DNA from: Piscinibacter caeni
GTDB lineage: Bacteria; Pseudomonadota; Gammaproteobacteria; Burkholderiales; Burkholderiaceae_C
Length of the DNA stretch: 57,613 bases
Reading direction: 5' to 3'
Assembly: GCA_003265685.1 (NCBI GenBank)
Contig: KZ836118.1
Location: 1-57,613 of the forward strand
The translations under genes were made by a program, and so were the position numbers. The number at the start of each line of letters is the position of its first letter. Positions within the stretch are counted from its first letter, which is position 1. Below, piece after piece: positions 28,236 through 35,130 of this stretch. The notes under the pieces were generated by a model, which was not told the DNA's origin, searched no databases, and saw only the letters and a program-made list of their open reading frames with translations.

Positions 28236-29330
28236 ATGCCGACCCCAGCCGTTACCCTGGAAGTCCTGCCCGCGGGCTATGGTGACTGCCTGTTGGTCAG
28301 TTGCCCGGTGGGCCGACGGACCTGGCGGCTGCTCGTCGATACCGGCCCCGACGAGGCCTACCCGGCGCTGAAGTCCCGGCTGGCGCAGATTCCGCCGGAC
28401 AGTCAGGGCAAGCGGCACATCGACCTGTTCATCGTGAGTCACATTGACCACGACCACATCGGTGGCGCCGCGCTGCTGCTCGCCGACCGGGAGCTCAGCC
28501 TGAGTTTCGGAGACGTCTGGTTCAACGCGCCGCCGCGGCCGAAGGCCCGAGGGGTAGCCGAGGGCGAGGGGCTCGCCACGCTGCTGGGCGCACCTGCAAA
28601 CGAGTTGCCATGGAATCTCGCGTTCGATGGAAGCACGGTGTGCACCGCAGGCGATGGGCAGACGCTTGAAGTTCGCCGCAAGCGGGGGGGACCGCGAATC
28701 ACCCTGCTGTCGCCGACCCCGGCAAGACTCGAGGCGCTGTTCAGGGTCTGGGATCGCGAGCTCGAGCGGCTGCGCAAGAAGCAGCACAGTGAGGAGAAGG
28801 CGGTGGAACGACCGACTCCCCGCGGTATGGGTGAGCCAACGTTGGAGGAGCTTGCCGCCCGCGACACGCGGCTGGACAAGGCCGAGCCGAACGGCTCGAG
28901 CATTGCGGTGCTGCTCGAGCATCGGGGGGCGTCGGTCATCCTCGGCGCCGATGCCTTCGCTCCGGTGATGGGGCCGGCCCTGCGGCAGTTGGCGCAGGTG
29001 CGCGGCGCGGGAGAACCCCTTGGCGTCGACGTCCTCAAGCTCAGCCACCACGGCAGCAGCGCCAACGTGACCAGGGACTTGTTCGCCGCGGTCCGGGCGA
29101 AGCACTACATCTTCAGCACCAGTGGGGCGATCTTCGACCATCCGGACGATGAGGCCGTTGCGCGAACGATCCTCCTGGGAGGGCGTGGGGCCTGCCTGTG
29201 GTTCAACTACCGGAATCCCAGAAAGTCGAGATGGTCTGACGCGGCCACGGCAAGCCAATATGGATTCACGACTCGGTTGCCGGACGACCCGGGAGGTGGT
29301 GGAGTGACGATTCGGCTCACGGGCCCATAG
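28236..29330 (+). CDS. MBL-fold metallohydrolase, ComEC-like
   Basis: 364 aa. The N-terminal beta-sandwich leads to LLVDTGPDE (33-41) and the metal-binding loop SHIDHDHIGG (68-77), a variant of HxHxDH. Later SHHGSSANV and FSTSGAIFDHP match the C-terminal part of ComEC/Rec2-type MBL domains, and GADAF supplies a further Asp ligand. There is no signal peptide, so it is cytoplasmic. An inserted charged segment (RELERLRKKQHSEEKAVERP) splits the fold. MBL proteins of this type appear in defence systems (for example Avs type I), which fits the neighbours. Nuclease or other hydrolase activity is inferred. ATG 28236 is preferred over an upstream extension that overlaps the H-NS-like gene. Confidence 0.75.
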   Translation: MPTPAVTLEVLPAGYGDCLLVSCPVGRRTWRLLVDTGPDEAYPALKSRLAQIPPDSQGKRHIDLFIVSHIDHDHIGGAALLLADRELSLSFGDVWFNAPPRPKARGVAEGEGLATLLGAPANELPWNLAFDGSTVCTAGDGQTLEVRRKRGGPRITLLSPTPARLEALFRVWDRELERLRKKQHSEEKAVERPTPRGMGEPTLEELAARDTRLDKAEPNGSSIAVLLEHRGASVILGADAFAPVMGPALRQLAQVRGAGEPLGVDVLKLSHHGSSANVTRDLFAAVRAKHYIFSTSGAIFDHPDDEAVARTILLGGRGACLWFNYRNPRKSRWSDAATASQYGFTTRLPDDPGGGGVTIRLTGP

Positions 29331-29866
29331 GCCGTCGCCGGGATGCCTGGTCACGGCTTCCGGCCGACCTATGCGATAGCGCGACGGCATGCGCTACCGG
29401 CGAGCGCCTTGCGCGCCGAGGTTGCGGCGAAATCGGGCGCTCGCACGCAGGAAGTCTCGCTCGGACCCTGGGTCCGCGCCGCAGCGCCATTCGTCGGGTC
29501 CGCCAGGCTGGCCGCCGGCCGGTTTCGGCGGCATCTGCGAACAGGTCGTTGCGGCCACAAGCAGCCCTTCGCGTCGCGGCCTAGATTTGGGCCGCGAAAC
29601 CTCGATGGATGACTGCTTCGAGGCGAGCTACCCAGACCTTGCGCCAACTTGACCTGTCAAGGGTTGTCGGACACCTGCCCGCGCACGCGGCGAGGCATCG
29701 ATGCGCACCAGCCGAAGGGCAGGTGTCGGACAAGCCGCGAGGGAGGAAGCCGCGGCGTGTGCCGCAGTGGTTGTCGAAGGCAGCCCCGTTATGGCCTACC
29801 CGGGATGGACCCACCTACGGGCGGGTGCTACCCTCCCGCCGACCGTATCAAGCGGAGGGAGACGCC
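29331..29866. other. Gap between MBL and TIR genes
   Basis: About 535 bp with no supported gene on either strand. It contains the inverted repeat at 29664-29733 and the leader of the TIR gene. Several short frames exist on both strands but lack ribosome sites. Confidence 0.4.
29664..29733. repeat. 17-bp near-perfect inverted repeat (possible mini-element ends)
   Basis: TTGTCGGACACCTGCCC (29664-29680) and GGGCAGGTGTCGGACAA (29717-29733) pair at 16 of 17 positions around a 36-bp centre. The arms start with TTGTCGGACA, like transposon terminal repeats, but there is no transposase. It could be a miniature inverted-repeat element, a large hairpin or an operator upstream of the TIR gene. Confidence 0.55.
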
Positions 29867-30352
29867 TTGGACGATCAAACCAGTCCACCGGCCACGCCGA
29901 TTGAAGCCATGGCAACGGCTATCCCCGTAAAGCAGGTGTTCCTGTCTTACTCCAGCAGCGATAGCTGCGAGGCCAGCCTGCTCCAGTTCGCCTATGAGCA
30001 ACTTCTCGGCCAAACCAAGGTGTGGACCTACCAGCGCGACCAGTCGCTCTCGGCTCGATCGATCGGGGCGTCCATCAAGGATCAGATGAAAGCGTCGACG
30101 GCGGCAGTCTTTCTGGCGTCACCCTCCACCCTAAAGGCGGGAGCCACCCAATGGATGGAACTGGCCTACGCCGATGCGTTTGACGTGCCGAGCTACGTGC
30201 TGCTGCACCATGTGACTTACCAGGAGCTGAGGAGCCAGGAACATGGCACCCCACCGCTGATGATCGAGGGCAACTGCAGCCCTTCAATCGCATGGCGTGA
30301 GGTGGGCGATGTACTCGCCGGGACGTTGGCTGAATCTAAACGGGCTGCATAG
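29867..30352 (+). CDS. TIR-domain protein, probable NADase effector
   Basis: 161 aa, a bare TIR domain: QVFLSYSSSDSCEASLL (23-39), the BB-loop region around 55-65, and VFLASPSTLKAGATQWMELAYAD with the presumed catalytic Glu98. Bacterial TIR enzymes cleave NAD+ or make cyclic-ADP-ribose signals during phage defence. Start: TTG 29867 has a strong GGAGGGAG 5 bp upstream; the first ATG (29909) has none, so the TTG start is preferred. The next gene begins one base after its stop, so the two are surely co-translated. A TIR with no sensor domain needs a partner, and the downstream protein is the candidate. Confidence 0.78.
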   Translation: MDDQTSPPATPIEAMATAIPVKQVFLSYSSSDSCEASLLQFAYEQLLGQTKVWTYQRDQSLSARSIGASIKDQMKASTAAVFLASPSTLKAGATQWMELAYADAFDVPSYVLLHHVTYQELRSQEHGTPPLMIEGNCSPSIAWREVGDVLAGTLAESKRAA

Positions 30353-30353
30353 A

Positions 30354-31205
30354 ATGGCGAGGCTCTTGGTCACGCACGCGCTCGGCGAAGGCTTCAAGTT
30401 TGAGGACTTCGGCCTTGCACTGGATGCCCCTTGGCTTCCAAGTCCTGCGGAATCTTGGGTCGACTGCCGAGAATTTCTTGCTCAAATGTCCTCGGCTAAG
30501 AATCGCGGTGCGACCGCACGCAGGTTTGCCGCGGACATTAACGCAAACGTTGTTGTTTGGGACAGAAGTTGCGTCGACTCCGCCGCGGTTCAATACACCG
30601 CTGCCGCAATGGATGCCTTAGGTATCGCGCAACGAGTCATTGCCAGCGACTTTGATACCCCTTTGAATCTTCCTCAATCTCTCGCGGGAGCACTAGTAAT
30701 AGTTCAAACATGGCGAATGCCGAATTCTAGAGCTGCTGAGCAAGCACCGAGTGAAGGCGGGCACTACCTGGTTGACTTAGCAATGCCACTCGATACCAAC
30801 TTGTGGCCCAAAACTGCGGAGGATCGAGGGAATAAACTGTTGCTGGAGGCAATTGAACTGCAGACACGTGCGTATTTAGCTCGGCAAACTGATCAGTTGA
30901 CCGACGCGGAACTGAAAATCTCACGTGCTTGGTCCGCCGCTCAGATAACACATGCACCTTCAGTGCTGGTACTCATGGACGCCATGCTGCGTGCGGGAAA
31001 GACCAGCTACGTCGTGGCAATAAAGAACAGTTATGCGAAGGCAGTCGAAGGGCTTCCTCGTGCGTCGCGGAGAACCGCGCTTGAGCGGCGTATCGAGCGC
31101 GTTTATCGCGAAGCTCTGCGTCGAATGAAGCAGTCCGTCGGTGTCGCCGATGAAGGCGACGGTGACGTACGTATGCATATCGAGGCTGACGATTCCGATC
31201 GATAG
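30354..31205 (+). CDS. Unknown protein, possibly a catalytically dead TIR-like partner
   Basis: 283 aa from ATG 30354, one base after the TIR stop. No family is certain. Residues 56-107 (ARRFAADINANVVVWDRSC, then VDSAAVQYTAAAMDALG, RVIASDFDTPLNLP) resemble the second half of TIR domains, where the strand-helix VVWSxxSVxSxWVxxE occurs; here the Trp-x-x-x-Glu positions hold Ala and Thr, so no NADase activity would be expected. The N-terminus lacks a clear FISYS motif. The C-terminal 130 residues are helical and basic, with an acidic tail. Its base composition is more AT-rich than the host genes. I infer a regulatory or sensing partner of the TIR enzyme; this is a structural guess. Confidence 0.6.
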   Translation: MARLLVTHALGEGFKFEDFGLALDAPWLPSPAESWVDCREFLAQMSSAKNRGATARRFAADINANVVVWDRSCVDSAAVQYTAAAMDALGIAQRVIASDFDTPLNLPQSLAGALVIVQTWRMPNSRAAEQAPSEGGHYLVDLAMPLDTNLWPKTAEDRGNKLLLEAIELQTRAYLARQTDQLTDAELKISRAWSAAQITHAPSVLVLMDAMLRAGKTSYVVAIKNSYAKAVEGLPRASRRTALERRIERVYREALRRMKQSVGVADEGDGDVRMHIEADDSDR

Positions 31206-31645
31206 CATCTGTTGATTTGTGCTCAACCTGCGACGGTCCTATGGGCTTGCCCCAAAGACCGGTCTATGGATAGCCTCCGGTATGTGGGTCAAACCCATAA
31301 CCCGCTCGTGGGATCGGAGTTTCCAGTGATACTTCTGAAGGAGGTATCACTAGCCACCGATGAGGCCTGGGGACACCTGGACCGTGAGGATGTAGGCGCC
31401 ATCACCTGAGACGGCACGGGAGTGCCTGGGAGGCATCCGGGATCCGGAACCCGAAAACCGTTGGGCCGGGCTCCGTGACCTTGAAAGTGACGAGGCAGCC
31501 GCTCAGATCGGTGTGCGGGCGACCTCCTTCGCTGGTAGATGAATGCTGCAGTTTCAATGGCGCGAAAGCGACACACCTTTTCTGAGTCACCCACCTGTGG
31601 TACACAACTCCGCCAGTGACTGGGACTACGAGCGGGGAACGGGCC
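31206..31645. other. Gap before the tandem DUF4062 gene
   Basis: About 440 bp. It holds the hairpin at 31325-31351 and short unconvincing frames on both strands. The promoter of the downstream gene should be here but was not identified. Confidence 0.35.
31325..31351. repeat. Hairpin with a ribosome-site-like loop
   Basis: AGTGATAC (31325-31332) and GTATCACT (31344-31351) form a perfect 8-bp stem; the loop contains GAAGGAG. No convincing gene starts just downstream, so it may be an operator rather than a translational switch. Confidence 0.4.
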
Positions 31646-32881
31646 GTGCCAAATGTACCAACCGCGCTGATTAGCAGCAGTAGCTTAGACCTGCCGCAGG
31701 TCCGAGATGCGATGCGGGAAGCATGTCTCGCGGCCAGGGTGATGCCAATATCGGCCGAAACCTGGTCAGCTTCTGAGATTGATGTACCGGCGCGCATACG
31801 GGATTTAGTCAATAAGGCCGACCTCCTGCTCTTGACGCTCGGATGGCGGTACGGCCTTGTACCCCCTGGATACACCCAGTCGTTGGCCGAATTGGAATAC
31901 ATGTGGGCAAGACAGCGTGGCATTCCCGTCATGGCCTTTATGGCCGATCCAACTTTTCAGCTTCCTCTAGCGCAGTTTGAACAGGATCCCCAAGCCCGAG
32001 CGCGGCTACAACAATTCAAGGACGCGTTGAAAGCGGATAGGTTTGTCGTAAATTTCAAAACAATAGCCGATTTGCGTGAAAGGGTGACCCGAAGCTTGTT
32101 TGAGTACCAGATGCAGCAAGTTCAAGAGCGTGGCAGCGTGCCCGAGGCTCAAAGCGAGGTCAAGGCATTGCTGCCAGCCGACGAGCGCCACGCACTCTCT
32201 ACAGGTACGGTCGATGCCTTAGGCGGAGGCCGCAGGCAGGTCACACACAAGCAGCCGAGTGCTAAGCCTGATATGACCGCGCGAAGCCCGCGTCGCCAAA
32301 ACCGAATCGCGTCTCCCTCGAAGGACGCGCCATCACCAAATGCATACATAACAGAGAAGACAAGTCGTAGACTGCGCATATTCGTCGCTTCACCGAAGGA
32401 CGTGCAGCCGGAACGTGAGCGCATGCCCGCGGTCGTGGAGTTGTTGAATCAAACATTGGGGACTGTTCGATCCGTGACGGTTGAACTGTGGCGATACGAG
32501 GTCAATGCACCGCCGGGTATCGGCGAACCTCAAAGCCTCATTGACCCAGAACTTGACAAGGCCGACCTTGTAGTAGTGATCTTTTGGAACCGGCTCGGAC
32601 TGAAGACCGCGAAGGGCACTACTGGAACGGAGAGCGAGGTTCTTCGCTCGATCAAGCGCTGGAAGAGTTCCGGTCGACCGCACGTCATGATCTATTTCTG
32701 CAACCGACCGACAAACCTCGTCCAGAAGGACGAACTTCGCCAGAAGATGAGTCTTGTCGAGTTCAAGGAGAAGCTCGAAGGCCAAGCGTTGTTGGGCGAC
32801 TTCGATTCAACGGATCACTTTGAGCGTGTCGTTTACAGGGACGCGTTTGCGATATTGTCCCGGATGTCGATAGACGCCTAG
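31646..32881 (+). CDS. Tandem DUF4062 protein
   Basis: 411 aa. The N-terminal half (PTALISSSSLDLPQVRDAMR, then KADLLLLTLGWRYGLVPP and SLAELEYMWARQRGIPVMAFM) is a DUF4062 domain. After a Lys/Ser/Pro-rich linker (about 180-235) a second domain begins LRIFVASPKDVQPERERMP and contains DLVVVIFWNRLG and TGTESEVLRSIKRW. Two DUF4062-like units without an NTPase are unusual. DUF4062 domains are typically joined to STAND ATPases in immunity proteins, so this may act with another protein, perhaps the STAND at 23189-26203. GTG 31646 follows a GGGGAA; an in-frame GTG at 31616 is also possible. Base composition is AT-richer than the host. The stop overlaps the convergent gene by four bases. Confidence 0.7.
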   Translation: MPNVPTALISSSSLDLPQVRDAMREACLAARVMPISAETWSASEIDVPARIRDLVNKADLLLLTLGWRYGLVPPGYTQSLAELEYMWARQRGIPVMAFMADPTFQLPLAQFEQDPQARARLQQFKDALKADRFVVNFKTIADLRERVTRSLFEYQMQQVQERGSVPEAQSEVKALLPADERHALSTGTVDALGGGRRQVTHKQPSAKPDMTARSPRRQNRIASPSKDAPSPNAYITEKTSRRLRIFVASPKDVQPERERMPAVVELLNQTLGTVRSVTVELWRYEVNAPPGIGEPQSLIDPELDKADLVVVIFWNRLGLKTAKGTTGTESEVLRSIKRWKSSGRPHVMIYFCNRPTNLVQKDELRQKMSLVEFKEKLEGQALLGDFDSTDHFERVVYRDAFAILSRMSIDA

Positions 32882-33363
32882 CTCTCATTTGCGGCGCCGT
32901 GTCTTCCCGACGTCTTGCATCGGAATAGCAGGTTCGTACTTGCATCCCCCAGCCACCGGCTAACGCTCACTCGGTCGAACAGCCACAGCAGCTCGTACCA
33001 CTCCGGTTCGGGCCGTCCGGACGCCTTCCACGCTTGTCTGCCTTCGAACCAGGGCAGTCGCTTAGCGGTGTCCAGATTCGAAGCCTCCCAAGCGTCGTCG
33101 GCTGCGGTCAGCAATTCGTGCCGTCTTCGCGCCCTGGCGATCTCTCGCTCCAGTTTCCATTGCCGCGGCAGCCGAATCAGGTTCCGCGGCAGACGAAGGT
33201 GTCGAAGCGCGTTTGGGGCGTTTCTCCTCTTGCCGAACTCGCCAATGCGCAAGAGCCAGCGTTCACGCTTGAGGCGCTCGTAGGCCTCAGGCCTAAGTGT
33301 CTTCCTTTGGTGATTGATACCTGACAGCAAACTGTAGCCGCTCTGGGACTGGGTCTTTGTCAT
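32878..33363 (-). CDS. Island protein of unknown function
   Basis: 161 aa from ATG 33363; the frame continues upstream over the coiled-coil fragment but that part is its antisense and is not accepted. It is strongly basic in the middle (LPRNLIRLPRQWKLEREIARARRRHELL) and Trp/Arg-rich towards the end (WYELLWLFDRVSVSRWLGDAS). No family was recognised. It is tail-to-tail with the tandem DUF4062 gene with a four-base overlap. The ribosome site is weak. Confidence 0.5.
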   Translation of the reverse strand: MTKTQSQSGYSLLSGINHQRKTLRPEAYERLKRERWLLRIGEFGKRRNAPNALRHLRLPRNLIRLPRQWKLEREIARARRRHELLTAADDAWEASNLDTAKRLPWFEGRQAWKASGRPEPEWYELLWLFDRVSVSRWLGDASTNLLFRCKTSGRHGAANES

Positions 33364-33741
33364 GCTCCGAATCGCAATTGCCCTAGACGATTCGCTTCCG
33401 GCGCCAATCAGAGTTGGACGCAGCAACGTTCGCGCAGCTCGATCTCGCATCGACGTGGCGCGCAGGCCGAGCGCGCCGAGGCCGCGCGCAGGGCGGAGGA
33501 AGAACGCCAGCGGTGCAAACTCGAGGCTGCGAGGCCTGGGTACTCCCTCGCCGAACTGGAGCGCGCTGCGGCTGATCTGCGGGCGCAGATCGCGGCGCGG
33601 CAGCACCACTTGCAGGTGCAGAGTCAGCGCGAGGTGCTGGAGCGCCGCGCCGAAGCGCTGTCGGCTGAGATTCAGATCGGGGAGACGAAGCTGCAGGATC
33701 TGCGGGCGCAGCGGGATGCGGTGCTGATACGGCTGGGTTAG
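33364..33741 (+). pseudogene. 5'-truncated coiled-coil gene fragment
   Basis: The frame ending at TAG 33739-33741 encodes a clear coiled coil: AERAEAARRAEEERQRCKLEAA, then SLAELERAAADLRAQIAARQHH and AEIQIGETKLQDLRAQRDAVLIRLG. Upstream the frame meets a stop at 33322-33324, and no ATG, GTG or TTG lies between it and the coiled coil. Protein-like heptads start at about 33475. It therefore looks like the 3' end of a larger gene whose beginning was lost, with the minus-strand gene at 33363 now abutting it. Confidence 0.55.
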
Positions 33742-34484
33742 CCGACGAGTGACAGCGCCAGCTTGAACAGCGCGATCGCGGCTGCGACCGCCGCAAGCGC
33801 CGAGGGAATAACCAGCTTCATCGCCTCGGGCGAGTAAATGCACAAGGTCCAAAGTGTCTTCACGTGCAGCGCGTAGCGCCGCCAGCCAATGACGCGGAAC
33901 TCTGTTGACCCGGCTAATGAAGCGCCGCCGTTTGGCCACTCAAATGCGATGTTGACGTATCCCCGGTAGGGCTCCAACGGCGGCGCGGTCTCGTCGGTGT
34001 CGGTGGGCGACCGAGGCGGGTTCAAGAACTGGAATTCGGCCCCGATGAGCGTGGGAGCCCCTAGCGACTCCTTGGCCTTGCCGATCTGCACCGCGAACTT
34101 CGCTGCCGCTTGGTCAGTGGCATCCGCCAGCGACGTAGCAAACAGCGGGGACGCTTGCTGCTTCTTGGAGTAGCACGCCAAGTGGCGACGCAGCATGCGA
34201 ATCACCTTGCTCTGATACAGCAAGGCCCAAGCACGGCGCAGCATCTGCGCCTCGGCCAAGGTGTCGGCCGAGAAACGGAAGCGCAAAATTAAGTAGGCCT
34301 GCACCGCGACAACCGCCACCCACACGCGCCACGGTGTCACCTTGTCCAAGGTGCCAGCAGCAAGCGCCTTGTCTGCAAGCGCCGCGAGCGGGACTCCGAG
34401 CCACGCGCCCAGGATGATGATGCTGCTGAACGCAACGAGGTTGCGGCGGATCTTGTCGTCGGTGTCGTCGCCTACGTCGCTCAT
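33738..34484 (-). CDS. Membrane protein of unknown function
   Basis: 248 aa. Two N-terminal membrane helices (LVAFSSIIILGAWLGVPLAALA and WRVWVAVVAVQAYLILRF) form a hairpin; a soluble domain of about 140 residues follows (with QFLNPPRSPTDTDETAPP and YVNIAFEWPNGGASLAGSTEFRVIGW), then a C-terminal helix (LVIPSALAAVAAAIALFKLAL). The start ATG 34484 overlaps the stop of the small upstream gene (ATGA). The architecture, two helices plus soluble domain plus a helix, resembles membrane effectors such as 2TM-SLATT-type proteins, but no such family can be claimed. It is third in a compact operon. Confidence 0.65.
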   Translation of the reverse strand: MSDVGDDTDDKIRRNLVAFSSIIILGAWLGVPLAALADKALAAGTLDKVTPWRVWVAVVAVQAYLILRFRFSADTLAEAQMLRRAWALLYQSKVIRMLRRHLACYSKKQQASPLFATSLADATDQAAAKFAVQIGKAKESLGAPTLIGAEFQFLNPPRSPTDTDETAPPLEPYRGYVNIAFEWPNGGASLAGSTEFRVIGWRRYALHVKTLWTLCIYSPEAMKLVIPSALAAVAAAIALFKLALSLVG

Positions 34485-34639
34485 GCGCTGGCAGTCTCGA
34501 AATCCGCGGTGCCGCAAAGCTGCCGCCGCCACGTGCTCAAGCCCTTCATCGCGACACCTGCGGTCACGATGCCGGCGAGGGCCAGCAAGATGTCCTTGGC
34601 CGCGGTGATCGTCTCGGGGACGGTAAGGGGCCAGCCCAT
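34481..34639 (-). CDS. 52-aa single-helix membrane protein
   Basis: A short gene: MGWPLTVPETITAAKDILLA start, a membrane helix AKDILLALAGIVTAGVAM, then GLSTWRRQLCGTADFETASA. Positive residues after the helix suggest the C-terminus is cytoplasmic. It begins 10 bp after the zinc-ribbon stop and its stop overlaps the start of the larger membrane protein. The helix-KGLxxWRRQLxGxADFE pattern recurs in other small proteobacterial proteins as far as I recall, but no function is known. Confidence 0.6.
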   Translation of the reverse strand: MGWPLTVPETITAAKDILLALAGIVTAGVAMKGLSTWRRQLCGTADFETASA

Positions 34640-34649
34640 CACCTACGCC

Positions 34650-34874
34650 TCAATGCACCGCATACGTCGGCGGGTCATTGAACAGGTCTAAGGTCTTCTC
34701 AACCGCAAACACGTTGTCGCAGTGCGGGCACTCCTGAAGCGCCCGGGTCGGGGTCCGCTGCTCGCCCTTGCGCGTCGTGTAGGGCGCCATCCGTTCGGCG
34801 ACCGTCATCGCCAGTTCGCCCTTGCAGGCGGGGCAGATGAGTCGGTCGGTCGCGGTCAGGGAGATGCGGGGCAT
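34650..34874 (-). CDS. Small zinc-ribbon protein
   Basis: 74 aa. Two CxxC knuckles, CPACKG (residues about 14-19) and CPHCDN (about 54-59), make a zinc ribbon. The segment between them is basic (MAPYTTRKGEQRTPTRALQE). It could bind nucleic acid or a protein partner. It is the first gene of a minus-strand operon with the two membrane proteins. ATG 34874 is preferred; the frame is open further upstream across the attachment site without protein-like features. Confidence 0.62.
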   Translation of the reverse strand: MPRISLTATDRLICPACKGELAMTVAERMAPYTTRKGEQRTPTRALQECPHCDNVFAVEKTLDLFNDPPTYAVH

Positions 34875-35041
34875 GGCGGCATGGTAGCCGGCCGCCACGG
34901 CTGTACCGCGGGTCTGCCGCCGCACTACCATGGCGAAGCGGCGGCAGTGCCGCGGCAGGCCTGATTTGCCAAGGTGCGCGGTTGGTGGGTTTCGGTAGCA
35001 GATCGGCCTGTTAGCCTCACCAATACTGGAGGTATGCATGA

Positions 35042-35056
35042 CGCTCTCTCCGCCAG
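35042..35056 (+). repeat. Right attachment site (attR), 15-bp direct repeat
   Basis: CGCTCTCTCCGCCAG repeats the tRNA-Ser 3' end (16051-16065) in the same orientation, 19.0 kb away. It lies between the zinc-ribbon operon and the TIR-nSTAND gene and would be the distal end of the integrated island. Confidence 0.6.
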
Positions 35057-35130
35057 CCTCCGCGACCGCCGCCTTGCGGGCTTCGAACGCGTCGACCCGT
35101 TCGGCCGGCTGACGGCCCTCCCCGCGCCGG

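Noticed and set aside
31212-31409. 65-codon frame between the TIR-like and tandem DUF4062 genes
   Set aside because: No ribosome site, and it overlaps the 31325 hairpin; no recognisable domain.
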